DNA from: Shouchella patagoniensis
Lineage (GTDB): Bacteria > Bacillota > Bacilli > Bacillales > Bacillaceae_D
Length of the DNA stretch: 64,000 nucleotides
NCBI RefSeq assembly: GCF_002019705.1
Contig: NZ_KV917377.1
Coordinates: forward strand, 3,222,565-3,286,564
Direction of reading: 5' to 3'
Every line of letters begins with the position of its first letter. The first letter of the stretch is position 1. Shown here one piece after another: positions 8,581 through 17,444 of the stretch. Below the pieces are notes generated by a model. That model ran no database searches and was not told the origin of the DNA. It saw only the letters and a list, made by a program, of their open reading frames with translations. A program made the position numbers and the translations under genes.

Positions 8581-9136
8581 ATCTTTAGGGTTTTGGCGGC
8601 GAAGTTCAAGTTGAGATTGAGGAATAATCATAGAGTTAGATGCATATAGTCACACTTGTTTGGCGAAATCTCTGCGGTCAGTTAAAATGGGCATCCTGAC
8701 TATAACCGCTCGCTTGTCTCTCTGCATCATAAGAGAGACAAGCGGCTCCAACTATTCCTATTCTTCCATGCCAACAATTGAGCTGCGTTTGTAATCGGCA
8801 ATCCATTCGCTCGAGGTTTTCCGCTCAAGTCTTCTATCCGAAAAAGACAACGAAAGCGCTACCTCATTTTGCGTGATCCGCAAATCGTGATGATTGAAAC
8901 AAAGAGCGCTCATGAATCACACAACGATTGGGTCCTTTTAGATGAAGCGCTTTTATTAGGACGGGAGAATACTTAGGTGTGGAAACCAAGCTCACATAAA
9001 ATACATAGTGGACCCATACCCAAAAACAAGTGTATTAAATAGAAATATGTGATCGACGGTAGTGTTAATCGAATGCTGTATTGAAATCTGAAACAAGTCT
9101 TCATTTCTAAACATGAATATGTGCGACAGTAAAAAA
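8581..9136. other. Intergenic stretch with a hairpin and an unidentified coding remnant
   Basis: No intact gene is seen. A 12-bp perfect hairpin (CGCTTGTCTCTC at 8711-8722 and its complement at 8733-8744) lacks a T tract on either side, so it is a poor intrinsic terminator but may end or stabilise the upstream mRNA. From about 8776 to 8976 one plus frame is open for some 65 codons and encodes protein-like sequence including YLILRDPQIVMIE, with no start codon or ribosome site. It looks like the tail of a decayed gene; I do not recognise the family. Confidence 0.4.
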
Positions 9137-9137
9137 G

Positions 9138-9176
9138 GAAAAACGCTGTAGAATTTTTAAACTGCAGCGCTTTTTC
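9138..9176 (-). terminator. Intrinsic terminator of the minus-strand SDR/FAH operon
   Basis: On the minus strand the GCGCTGCAG arm pairs with CTACAGCG (one G-U pair) and is followed by a run of T. It lies about 20 bases after the stop of the FAH gene at 9197. Confidence 0.75.
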
Positions 9177-9196
9177 TTTTATTTAAAAATAAATGG

Positions 9197-10084
9197 TTAT
9201 TCTTTTACAAATCGATTCGTCAAGGTCCCTAATTTTTCGATGCTAACGGAAACGGTATCACCTGGTTTTAAATAGATACGCTCTTGTTCTGGCAAACCCA
9301 TTACGACGCCTTCTGGTGTTCCAGTAAGGATAATGTCCCCTGGTTTTAACGTAAAGTGTTTAGAAATGTAGCTAATGATTTCTTTGCAGTTAAAGATCAT
9401 ATCGGATGTATTTGAGTGCTGTCTAGTTTCGTTGTTAACCGTTGTTTGAAGTGACAGTTTCTGAGGATCCCCAACTTCATCTGCTGTGACAAGGTATGGA
9501 CCGATAGGACTGAAATCATCACATGTTTTGCCAAGCAACCATTGAGGCGTCCGCATTTGCAAGTCTCGGGCAGAAAGGTCATTCGCAATCGTATAGCCGA
9601 GGACGTATTCGAGCGCTTTTTCCTCAGATACATTTTTGGCTGTTTTTCCAATGACAATCGCTAGCTCGACTTCATAATCAAGTTCATTTGTCACACTAGG
9701 TACAGCAATGTCATGATCGTGGCCAGTTAGCGTATTGTTGAACTTATTAAACAGAATCGGGACTTCTGGATACGGTGAGTTGGTTTCATCCGCGTGTTTC
9801 CGGTAATTGAGGCCAACACAGATGATCTTTTCTGGATTTGTCACAGCGGGTCCAAATTGACAGTCTAATTCATTTCGGATATAGAGACCGTTTGTTTCGA
9901 GAGTTTGGACATATGCTCCTAGCTGGTTGGCGGCTTGTTCACCGCCAGCGATCAACTCAGTGATCGTTGTCGGGATGTTCGCAGCAGGCCGTACTGTTAA
10001 GGCATGATTGATATCAATGACTTGGCCATTTTGTTTAACACCAAGCGTTTCGTTCCCTTGATTGAGTAGCGTACATAGTTTCAT
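9197..10084 (-). CDS. FAH family hydrolase, probable 2,4-diketo-3-deoxy sugar-acid hydrolase
   Basis: A 295-residue FAH-fold protein with the canonical metal motif: ELDYEVELAIVIGK, then ANDLSARDLQ, and the late GDIILTGTPEGV motif. The QWLLGKTCDDFSPIGP segment is typical of the group containing L-2,4-diketo-3-deoxyfuconate or -rhamnonate hydrolase, which splits a diketo sugar acid into pyruvate and a hydroxy acid. Such genes sit beside an SDR that makes the diketo acid, exactly as here. Substrate chain length (five or six carbons) cannot be read from sequence. Confidence 0.83.
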   Translation of the reverse strand: MKLCTLLNQGNETLGVKQNGQVIDINHALTVRPAANIPTTITELIAGGEQAANQLGAYVQTLETNGLYIRNELDCQFGPAVTNPEKIICVGLNYRKHADETNSPYPEVPILFNKFNNTLTGHDHDIAVPSVTNELDYEVELAIVIGKTAKNVSEEKALEYVLGYTIANDLSARDLQMRTPQWLLGKTCDDFSPIGPYLVTADEVGDPQKLSLQTTVNNETRQHSNTSDMIFNCKEIISYISKHFTLKPGDIILTGTPEGVVMGLPEQERIYLKPGDTVSVSIEKLGTLTNRFVKE

Positions 10085-10098
10085 TGTTTTTTCTCTCC

Positions 10099-10857
10099 TT
10101 ATGCATTTTTTCCAAAGACAACGCCGCCGTCGATGTAAAGTGGGGAACCCATCATAAACCGTGACTCTTCTGAGGCAAGAAAAAGGGCTGCATTTGCAAC
10201 GTCTTCAGCTGTTCCTAACTCACCAGATAACTGGCGGTTTTTAATTTTTGCAATTGCCTCGTGTGGATTTGGTGATTTTGATAAGTAATCTTCAACAAAA
10301 GGCGTCATAATGGTGCCAGGAAGGAGGGCATTTACACGAATGTTATCGCTGGCATAATCCACTTGCATCGACTTTGTTAAAGCTAATACAGCCCCTTTAG
10401 TTGTGGCATAAGACGCCCGGTCAGCAAGACCGATCTCTGCGATGCAAGACGACATATTAATAATGGTACCTGATTTTGCCTTAATCATATAAGGCAATAC
10501 AGCTTTGCTAGATAGAAAAACGCCTTTAATGTTCACTGCAATAACCCGATCCCAGTCTTGCTCGTTTAGTTCATGCAAGCGACCAACACCGCTCACTCCG
10601 GCATTATTAAACAAAATGTCAACTCGACCGAATTGTTCGATTACTTGAGAGGCCATTGCCTGAACGGAAGTTTCTTTTGTTGTATCAACTTGGATGAATG
10701 TAGCGTTAGCAATTTCACTTGCGGCTTCTTTACCCTTTTCTGCATCAATGTCAGCAATAATAACGGCTGCTCCTTCCGTAGAAAAACGAGCAGCTGTTGC
10801 TTTACCGATGCCTGATCCAGCGCCGGTAATAATCGCTGTTTTGTGTAACAAACGCAT
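10099..10857 (-). CDS. SDR family dehydrogenase, probable 2-keto-3-deoxy sugar-acid 4-dehydrogenase
   Basis: A 252-residue classical short-chain dehydrogenase: cofactor motif TGAGSGIG at residues 11-18, NNAG near 84-87, catalytic S137, Y150 and K154 (YATTK). The Asp-containing ADID segment at the end of beta-2 suggests NAD rather than NADP. The frame opens at TTG 10863, but ATG at 10857 sits 9 bases from an AAAGGAG site and is the better start. The pairing with a 2,4-diketo-acid-type FAH hydrolase suggests oxidation at C4 of a 2-keto-3-deoxy sugar acid (inference from context). Confidence 0.85.
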   Translation of the reverse strand: MRLLHKTAIITGAGSGIGKATAARFSTEGAAVIIADIDAEKGKEAASEIANATFIQVDTTKETSVQAMASQVIEQFGRVDILFNNAGVSGVGRLHELNEQDWDRVIAVNIKGVFLSSKAVLPYMIKAKSGTIINMSSCIAEIGLADRASYATTKGAVLALTKSMQVDYASDNIRVNALLPGTIMTPFVEDYLSKSPNPHEAIAKIKNRQLSGELGTAEDVANAALFLASEESRFMMGSPLYIDGGVVFGKNA

Positions 10858-10957
10858 AAACAAGGACTCCTTTCCTTTTTGTTGATATGTCGTATTGTTC
10901 CAAAGTGTAGCACAGCAGGTTTGTATTGATAATTGCTAGATTTAGCGAAAAGGTAGC

Positions 10958-11821
10958 TTATTTTAAGGTGCGTTTCCGATAGCTGGAAGGAGTCATGCCT
11001 GTGATTGAACGAAAAGTTCGGAAAAAATGAGGCATACTGCTGTAACCACACTCTTCGGCAATGGTTTGGATGCTTTCATCTGTACTAATTAGCCATTCTT
11101 TTGCTCGCACCATACGTTTGGATTTAACAAACTCACTGTAAGTTAAGCCGACGGCGGTTTTAAATGTTTTGCTGAAATAAGAAGGATGAACCGATGATCT
11201 TCTCGCTAACATTGTTAAATCTAAGTCCTCTTTTAAATGGGTATCAATATAAGACAAGCTGTCTTTAATCCAAGCGGGAATATGTGGCGTCGATATTGTT
11301 AGGTCGTTTGGCGTCATGCAACTACGATTCATTAAAATGATGATGGTACGAATAATCAAAGCCGTCATCTCAGTTGAATAATGATCTGTTTGCATTGTTT
11401 CTCGCTTAAGTTGTTCAAATAGCGAGCAGACCTCTTGTTGTTTATCGGGAGCCATATGGTAACGGTACTGCTTGTTTTGCTTCGAAGCAAAGAATAAGGA
11501 GGAAAGTAGCTCCTGGTCTGAACTGAGCGTTGATGATAAGAGGGACGGGCAGAAAAACAACGCTGTTGTCGTTAACGTATCTCCTTTCTTCAAGATCGAA
11601 CAATGGATAACATTACCAGGAATAATGACTGTATCTCCTTCTTTGACATCATAAAACATGTCATCGATAAAAAAAGTACAACTGCCTTGGTGAATAATAA
11701 AGAGTTCATGCCAATCATGTACATGATGAGGAAGTTCTTCGACGCTCGTTTTGGTTGTGTGCGGAACAAGGTGGAATGGGATCGTATGCGATTGATCCAT
11801 CGGTTTTCGTATCGGGTCCAT
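10958..11821 (-). CDS. AraC family transcriptional regulator
   Basis: A 287-residue regulator with an N-terminal cupin-like sensing domain (HVHDWHELFIIHQGS near residues 33-47) and a C-terminal pair of helix-turn-helix motifs (about 185-285), including HPSYFSKTFK and the final GYSSMPHFFRTFR segment. It heads the minus-strand SDR/FAH operon (94-base gap) and is divergent from the TRAP operon, so it probably senses the sugar acid and controls both sides. ATG at 11821 follows an AAGGGAGC site. Confidence 0.92.
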   Translation of the reverse strand: MDPIRKPMDQSHTIPFHLVPHTTKTSVEELPHHVHDWHELFIIHQGSCTFFIDDMFYDVKEGDTVIIPGNVIHCSILKKGDTLTTTALFFCPSLLSSTLSSDQELLSSLFFASKQNKQYRYHMAPDKQQEVCSLFEQLKRETMQTDHYSTEMTALIIRTIIILMNRSCMTPNDLTISTPHIPAWIKDSLSYIDTHLKEDLDLTMLARRSSVHPSYFSKTFKTAVGLTYSEFVKSKRMVRAKEWLISTDESIQTIAEECGYSSMPHFFRTFRSITGMTPSSYRKRTLK

Positions 11822-11924
11822 ACTGCTTGCTCCCTTCTGTTAAGATCAAAAAAAGCAACTTTTACGCCAGAATTCGTTATTTATTGCTTTTCTATTTTCA
11901 TGGTAGCATACAGATAAACATTTT

Positions 11925-11938
11925 TGAAAGCGCTTTCT
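11925..11938 (+). promoter_or_regulatory. cre box (CcpA site) upstream of the TRAP operon
   Basis: TGAAAGCGCTTTCT matches the Gram-positive cre consensus TGWAARCGYTWNCW at every position and is centred on a 12-bp perfect palindrome. It lies in the 158-base gap between the divergent AraC gene and the TRAP genes, 42 bases before the dctP start. This predicts repression by glucose through CcpA. Confidence 0.75.
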
Positions 11939-11979
11939 ATATTGGTGATAGACAAAAACGAAGGGAGGTTGACACAGGA

Positions 11980-12990
11980 ATGAAACGAAGCTTTCTGATG
12001 TTAGTTGTATGTATATGCCTTTCTGGTTGTACACAAACAACTTCAGCCGTTATCGAAGAAGAGGTGCATACGGTCAATGTGGCATACGGTAACCAACCAG
12101 GTGAACCACTTGATCAACAGGCTAGAATGTGGCAGGAACTAGCTGGTGAAAGAAGTGATGGGCGTCTTCAATTAAATGTGTATCCGAGTTCCCAGCTTGG
12201 CGGGGAAAGCGACATGATTGAACTGGCGATGCGAGGCAACAATGTCATTGTGTTTACGGCTTACGACTTTCTGATGGATTACGTACCTGATTTTGGCATC
12301 TTAGCGGCACCTTATTTAGCAGATGATTTTGAGGATCTGCTTTATTTGCCAACAACCGATTGGTACAAAGGGCTTGAAGGTGAAATGAACGAGATGGGGC
12401 TAGCGCTTCTTGGCAAAAAAACGATTTATGGCGAACGACATCTTATGACGAAAGAAGAGGTACAGACACCTGATGACCTCCGCGGTATGAAAATCCGAGT
12501 ACCAAATAACAACTTATATATTCGTGCATTTCAAGCTTTAGGAGCCTCACCGACGCCACTGCCGCTTGGTGACCTTTATGCTTCTTTGCAGCAAGGTGTC
12601 ATCGACGGGGCGGAAAACCCGCTCCCCGTTTTACAAGGAACAAAAACAAATGAAGTGACCAACTATTTGACGCTCACAGGACATATGAAGGTGATGAGTG
12701 TGTGGATAACAGGAACTGGGATGATGGAGTCTTTACCAGATGATCTACAACAGATTCTCATTGAAACGAGCGAGGAAGCGGCTGAATATGCTCATCCCAT
12801 TACAGAAAAAGAGTCAGAGGAGGCGCTAGAGGCGTTTGAAAAACAAGGGATGATTATTAATGAAATCGACCAAGAGTTATTCCGTGAAAAAGCGGCACCG
12901 TTTTTTGATTCGATGCCTACTTGGTCGCCAGGTTTATATGAAATGGTAGTAGACCTTATTGAAGAACGTCCGAAGGAGATAGGATCATGA
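11980..12990 (+). CDS. TRAP transporter substrate-binding lipoprotein (DctP family)
   Basis: A 336-residue binding protein of the DctP family. The N-terminus is a lipoprotein signal ending CLSGC. The family's dicarboxylate/sugar-acid ligand region is visible, with the Arg in the MKIRVPNN segment that usually salt-bridges the substrate carboxylate. The frame is open upstream to 11755, but an AAGGGAGGT site at 11961-11969 points to ATG 11980. Together with the next two genes it forms a TRAP importer, here most likely for a sugar acid used by the downstream enzymes. Confidence 0.92.
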   Translation: MKRSFLMLVVCICLSGCTQTTSAVIEEEVHTVNVAYGNQPGEPLDQQARMWQELAGERSDGRLQLNVYPSSQLGGESDMIELAMRGNNVIVFTAYDFLMDYVPDFGILAAPYLADDFEDLLYLPTTDWYKGLEGEMNEMGLALLGKKTIYGERHLMTKEEVQTPDDLRGMKIRVPNNNLYIRAFQALGASPTPLPLGDLYASLQQGVIDGAENPLPVLQGTKTNEVTNYLTLTGHMKVMSVWITGTGMMESLPDDLQQILIETSEEAAEYAHPITEKESEEALEAFEKQGMIINEIDQELFREKAAPFFDSMPTWSPGLYEMVVDLIEERPKEIGS

Positions 12991-13484
12991 GATACATCAT
13001 GAAGGTTATGGATGAAGCCGATGATTGGCTGGCAGGGGGAGCTCTTGCTTGCATTATCGCTATCATTGGAGCGAATGTGTTTTGTCGATTTGTGTTGTCG
13101 CAACCGATTACATGGAGCGAAGAAGTAAGTCTCGCTTTGTTTGTTTGGTTGACGTTTATTGGAATTAGCGCAGTGATGAAGCGAAATGAACATGTTGGCA
13201 TTGACTACTTTGTCCGCAAACTTCCAAAGCCGTTCTTTCTTTTTGTTCAACGGTTCCGGTTTCTTATGCTTGTTGTCGTGACGTTTGTTGTCTTTGTGTA
13301 TTGGGGTGGGATTTTAGTCATTGACACTCATTGGAAAATAACGCCGGTGCTGGGGATTGATTTTAAATTTATCTATATTGCTATTCCGCTTGGAGGCGTT
13401 TTGGCGCTTTACCATTTAGTAAAGGCTGCTGTGAAACGGGACCGATCGTTTATCTATCAAGAGGAAGAGGGCGATAACCGGTGA
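12987..13484 (+). CDS. TRAP transporter small permease (DctQ family)
   Basis: A 165-residue protein with four hydrophobic segments and the DctQ signature around WSEEVSLALFVWLTFIG, residues 45-62. It overlaps the dctP stop by four bases (ATGA) and the dctM start by four bases, giving tight translational coupling. It forms the small membrane subunit of the sodium-driven TRAP importer. Confidence 0.93.
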   Translation: MRYIMKVMDEADDWLAGGALACIIAIIGANVFCRFVLSQPITWSEEVSLALFVWLTFIGISAVMKRNEHVGIDYFVRKLPKPFFLFVQRFRFLMLVVVTFVVFVYWGGILVIDTHWKITPVLGIDFKFIYIAIPLGGVLALYHLVKAAVKRDRSFIYQEEEGDNR

Positions 13485-14764
13485 CAATCCTTCTCGTTGT
13501 TTTACTCATTCTTGTTTTAATCGTGTTGAATGTGCCGGTCGCTTACGCGTTGCTTGGCGGGTCGGCCATTTATTTTCTTACAAATTCCAGCTTCACGAAT
13601 GAAACGTTGACACAGCGCATGATCAGTGGCGTCGAGTCGTTCCCCCTTCTAGGTATTGTGTTTTTTATTACGGCAGGCGTGCTGATGAACTATACGGGTA
13701 TCACGAAACGTATACTCACTTTTGCAAAAATGGTGACTGGACATTTAACAGGCGGCTTGGCAAAAGTAAATGTCTTACTGAGCGTGCTTATGGGCGGGTT
13801 GTCAGGTTCAAACGTCGCCGATGCGGCGATGCAATCAAAAATCTTAGTACCGGAAATGGTGAAGAAGGGTTATGCGCCTGGCTTTGCCGCCGCCTTAACG
13901 GCAACGAGCTCAATAATCACACCGATTTTGCCGCCAGGGATTGCGTTGATTTTGTATGGCTATGTTGGAAATGTTTCAATTGGCGATTTGTTTATTGCTG
14001 GTATTATTCCAGGATTGATGCTTGCCGCTTTTCTTCTTGTTTACGTCCATTTTGCTGCGAAGAAGCGAGGCTTTGAGCAAGTCAAAGATCCAGTGCCAAA
14101 GTTCTCGGAAGTACTGTATGCCTCCAAAGATGCACTGCTTGCAATCATGCTTCCAATCGTGATTATTGGTGGAATTCGTTTAGGCGTGTTTGGACCGACA
14201 GAAGCTGGCGCAATCGCCGTTATCTATGCACTAATTATTGGTTTTTTAATCTATAGAGAAATGTCATTCAAAGATTTACTCAATGCGTTAAAGGAATCTA
14301 TGCAAATCATTGCGACCGTGATGATTATTATTGCCGCGGGTACGGCCTTTGGTTGGATTTTAACACTTGAACAAATTCCGCAGGCGCTAACGTCTTCGAT
14401 TACCGAAAGGATTGAACACCCGCTTCTCTTTTTGCTCATAATCTTAATTTTCTTGTTTGTAGTCGGCATGTTCATTGAAGGGAATGTGTTATTGATCATT
14501 TTAACGCCGATCTTTATGCCGATGCTTGGAACATATGGAATCGATCCGGTTCATTTCGGAATCTTTTTCATCCTTTGCTTGAGCATCGGTACGATTACGC
14601 CGCCAATCGGTACAATTATGTTCACAACCGCAGCAATTACGAAAGTGAAAATTGAAGTGTTTATTAAAGAAGTCATTCCATTTTGGGTTTTGCTTATTGT
14701 GTTAACGCTTGTCATTATCTTTATTCCAGCCTTATCGCTTTTGTTGCCAACGATCTTGTCATAA
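13481..14764 (+). CDS. TRAP transporter large permease (DctM family)
   Basis: A 427-residue polytopic membrane protein with the DctM hallmarks: the GGLSGSNVADAA loop near residues 105-116 and the IITPILPPGIALILYG and GTITPPIGTIMF repeats. It is the transport channel of the TRAP system, with GTG start overlapping dctQ. Length is normal. The small gap to the AraD1-like gene puts both in one operon. Confidence 0.94.
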   Translation: MTILLVVLLILVLIVLNVPVAYALLGGSAIYFLTNSSFTNETLTQRMISGVESFPLLGIVFFITAGVLMNYTGITKRILTFAKMVTGHLTGGLAKVNVLLSVLMGGLSGSNVADAAMQSKILVPEMVKKGYAPGFAAALTATSSIITPILPPGIALILYGYVGNVSIGDLFIAGIIPGLMLAAFLLVYVHFAAKKRGFEQVKDPVPKFSEVLYASKDALLAIMLPIVIIGGIRLGVFGPTEAGAIAVIYALIIGFLIYREMSFKDLLNALKESMQIIATVMIIIAAGTAFGWILTLEQIPQALTSSITERIEHPLLFLLIILIFLFVVGMFIEGNVLLIILTPIFMPMLGTYGIDPVHFGIFFILCLSIGTITPPIGTIMFTTAAITKVKIEVFIKEVIPFWVLLIVLTLVIIFIPALSLLLPTILS

Positions 14765-14785
14765 CTAAATGAAGGAGTGAGCGAC

Positions 14786-15685
14786 ATGAGAATCATACGT
14801 TACAAAGAAAAGGAACAGATTCATATTGCTGTAGTGAATGGGGAGGAAATTAAAACAACCCCACATCCGACTGTGACTGAACTATTGGAAGAAGCAAAAA
14901 GAAGTGGATTGCAGACATCGGTTTGGCTTAACTCAGAGCTATACAACTGGCCTGTTGCGGCTAAAACACTTGATGAACTACAGCTGCAAGTACCGTTTGA
15001 GCTTTCAGAAGTATGGGCAGCGGGCGTTACGTATCAACGCAGTCGGGAAGCGAGAAATTATGAAGCAACAGGCGGCGCGTTAAATGCAGAAACTTTTTAT
15101 GACAAAGTGTACGATGCCGAGCGCCCAGAATTGTTTTTTAAATCAACGCCGTCTCGAACGGTTGGACCTGGGCAAGCCGTTGCGATCCGCTCGGATTCAA
15201 ACTGGCAGATTCCAGAGCCAGAACTTGGGCTTGTTTTAAACAAAGAAGGCGAGCTTATTGGTTATACGATTGGCAATGATATGAGCTGCCGCGATATTGA
15301 AGGCGAAAATCCGTTGTATTTGCCACAAGCAAAAGTGTGGAAGCGCTCTTGTGCAATTGGTCCGGCACTGACGCTTGCAGACACAATTGACGATGTGTAC
15401 AACTTATCGATTCGTTGTCGAATTATTCGCAATGGAGTGGTGGTGTTTGAAGACGCTGCTAGTCTGAAACAATTAAAACGCACTGTTGACGAACTAATTT
15501 CTTATTTGTTGCGAGATAACGAGATCGGTGATTATACCGTACTCCTCACTGGAACATGCATTGTTCCACCCAACGATTTTACCCTTAAGGAACAAGACGA
15601 AATCGAAATTGAAGTTGAAGGTATTGGCAAGCTGTCGAATGTCGTTAACAGTACAACTACAAAGAAAAAGGAGATGTATACGTGA
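14786..15685 (+). CDS. 2-keto-3-deoxypentonate (AraD1-type) dehydratase, FAH fold
   Basis: A 299-residue FAH-superfamily protein of the AraD1 type, which dehydrates 2-keto-3-deoxy-arabinonate or -xylonate to alpha-ketoglutarate semialdehyde. Group hallmarks are visible: [26 protein letters not shown], the EPELGLVLN metal pair, [20 protein letters not shown], and the late [10 protein letters not shown] motif. A GTG at 14777 is in frame but lies within the GAAGGAG site; ATG 14786 is the start. The downstream semialdehyde dehydrogenase, overlapping by four bases, takes the expected product. Confidence 0.87.
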   Translation: MRIIRYKEKEQIHIAVVNGEEIKTTPHPTVTELLEEAKRSGLQTSVWLNSELYNWPVAAKTLDELQLQVPFELSEVWAAGVTYQRSREARNYEATGGALNAETFYDKVYDAERPELFFKSTPSRTVGPGQAVAIRSDSNWQIPEPELGLVLNKEGELIGYTIGNDMSCRDIEGENPLYLPQAKVWKRSCAIGPALTLADTIDDVYNLSIRCRIIRNGVVVFEDAASLKQLKRTVDELISYLLRDNEIGDYTVLLTGTCIVPPNDFTLKEQDEIEIEVEGIGKLSNVVNSTTTKKKEMYT

Positions 15686-17145
15686 TGGCGGACATAGCAA
15701 TCAAGCATCACTTTGGCAGTTTTATAAATGGCTCTTGGCACCAAGATGGTTCTTCTTTTGAAAGCACCAATCCAGCACAGCCAAAGGAAGTAGTTGGTAC
15801 AGTGCATGAAACGACTACTGACGAGTTAACAGAAATGGTAAAACAGGCACAGATTGCCCAAAAGACGTGGGCTAAACTAGCGGCTCCATCGCGAGGAAAC
15901 TTGCTTTATAAAGCGGCTGATGTGTTGGATGCAAGAGCGACCGAGATTGCCAAAACGATGACGCGGGAAATGGGGAAAACACTGGCAGAGGCAAAAGGTG
16001 AAACGGCAAGAGGTGCCGCGATTCTCCGTTATTATGCGGGTGAAGGTATGAGGGAAGTTGGCGATGTGATTCCGTCTACTGATCCAGAAGCGCTGATGTT
16101 TACAACAAGAACCCCGCTTGGCGTTGTTGGCGTCATTACACCGTGGAACTTTCCGGTTGCGATTCCAATTTGGAAAATGGCTCCAGCCCTTGCCTATGGC
16201 AACGCTGTTGTGCTGAAACCAGCACAAGAATCGGCAGTAACCGCGGCGAAAGTGATCGAATGTTTTGAGGAGGCTGGGTTTCCAAAAGGAGTTGTCAGCT
16301 TTGCTCCTGGGACTGGCGTAGACATTGGCAAAGCGCTAACCGAACAAGAAGGCATTGATGCGGTCACATTTACTGGTTCAAATGCAGTTGGCAAGAAAGT
16401 AGGGCAAACGTTACTTGCAAGAGGGGCGAAATACCAGCTTGAAATGGGCGGTAAAAATCCTGTGATCGTCTCAAAGGATGCTGATCTTGAGCTCGCCGTA
16501 GCGGCAACAATTAGTGGTGCATTAAAATCGACGGGGCAAAAGTGTACCGCAACGAGCCGGGTCATTGTCGAAGAAGCGGTTTATGAACACTTCAAAGAAA
16601 AGTTGTTGAATGAAATCGCAACGCTTACGGTTGGCGATGGCCTCGAAGCTGGTACATGGATGGGCCCTCTTGCGAATGAGGAGCAATTATATAAAGTGTT
16701 AGATGCGATCGAAAAAGGTATATCGGAAGGCGCTGATTTGCTTATTGGTGGGAAACGAGTTGCCGGATCAGATGGATATTTTGTAGAACCAACTGTATTT
16801 GAGGCAGTAGAGAGAGAGATGTCACTTGCAAGAGAAGAAATTTTTGGTCCAGTGCTTGCGCTTATAAAGGCGCCTTCGTTTGATGAGGCGCTTGAGCTTG
16901 CCAATGATTCAGAATATGGTCTGAGCGCATCGGTCTTCACGACCAATATTGAACGGATGATGACGTTTATTAACGAGATGGAAGCAGGGCTTGTTCGGGT
17001 AAATGCAGAAAGCGCAGGGGTGGAGCTTCAGGCTCCATTTGGCGGTATGAAAAACTCAAGCTCTCACTCTCGTGAACAAGGCAGGGCAGCGATTGAATTC
17101 TTTACATCAATTAAAACCGTGTTTGTGAAAGGAGGACGGCGATGA
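15682..17145 (+). CDS. Aldehyde dehydrogenase, probable alpha-ketoglutarate semialdehyde dehydrogenase
   Basis: A 487-residue aldehyde dehydrogenase with the catalytic Glu in LEMGGKNP and catalytic Cys in [10 protein letters not shown], plus the TPWNFP and FTGSNAVG cofactor motifs. The order after an AraD1-type dehydratase strongly suggests oxidation of 2,5-dioxovalerate to alpha-ketoglutarate, the last step of the Weimberg-type route. It begins GTG-ATG; either codon at 15682 or 15685 may be used after the AAGGAG site. It overlaps both neighbours by four bases. Confidence 0.9.
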   Translation: MMADIAIKHHFGSFINGSWHQDGSSFESTNPAQPKEVVGTVHETTTDELTEMVKQAQIAQKTWAKLAAPSRGNLLYKAADVLDARATEIAKTMTREMGKTLAEAKGETARGAAILRYYAGEGMREVGDVIPSTDPEALMFTTRTPLGVVGVITPWNFPVAIPIWKMAPALAYGNAVVLKPAQESAVTAAKVIECFEEAGFPKGVVSFAPGTGVDIGKALTEQEGIDAVTFTGSNAVGKKVGQTLLARGAKYQLEMGGKNPVIVSKDADLELAVAATISGALKSTGQKCTATSRVIVEEAVYEHFKEKLLNEIATLTVGDGLEAGTWMGPLANEEQLYKVLDAIEKGISEGADLLIGGKRVAGSDGYFVEPTVFEAVEREMSLAREEIFGPVLALIKAPSFDEALELANDSEYGLSASVFTTNIERMMTFINEMEAGLVRVNAESAGVELQAPFGGMKNSSSHSREQGRAAIEFFTSIKTVFVKGGRR

Positions 17146-17444
17146 CGAGCATTCGAACTCATGTGGTCATGCGTCCAGAAGACAACGTTGCCACTGCGTT
17201 AACGTTTATCGAAAAAAACAAACGTGTGCCTCTCAATCAAGGCGAGGAAGTGATCATTCAAGCAGAAGACGGCATTGCATTTGGGCATAAATTTGCGCTC
17301 GTTAATATAAAAAAAGGAACCGATATTTTCAAATACGGCGAAATTATTGGCATTGCCTCTTCTGACATTGATGCGGGCGACCATGTCCACATTCATAACG
17401 TCGATGGAAAACGCGGAAGAGGAGATGTAAACGATGAGTCTTAA
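17142..17444 (+). CDS. UxaA-type dehydratase small subunit (SAF domain)
   Basis: A 100-residue protein made only of the SAF domain that forms the N-terminus of altronate and galactarate dehydratases ([20 protein letters not shown] at about residues 40-60 and GDHVHIHNV near 86-94). The SAF loop with GHK and the HVHIHN segment are expected to bind substrate and contribute to the active site. The catalytic part is encoded separately by the next gene, which it overlaps by 11 bases, so the enzyme is a split form. Confidence 0.88.
   Translation: MTSIRTHVVMRPEDNVATALTFIEKNKRVPLNQGEEVIIQAEDGIAFGHKFALVNIKKGTDIFKYGEIIGIASSDIDAGDHVHIHNVDGKRGRGDVNDES

Noticed and set aside
8711-8744. Hairpin as a standard intrinsic terminator
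   Set aside because: The stem is perfect but neither side has a T tract, so it is listed only as a structure.
16194-16946. Long minus-strand open frames inside the aldehyde dehydrogenase gene
   Set aside because: Ser/Ala-rich translations are typical of the antisense of a codon-biased gene; the plus frame is a complete dehydrogenase.
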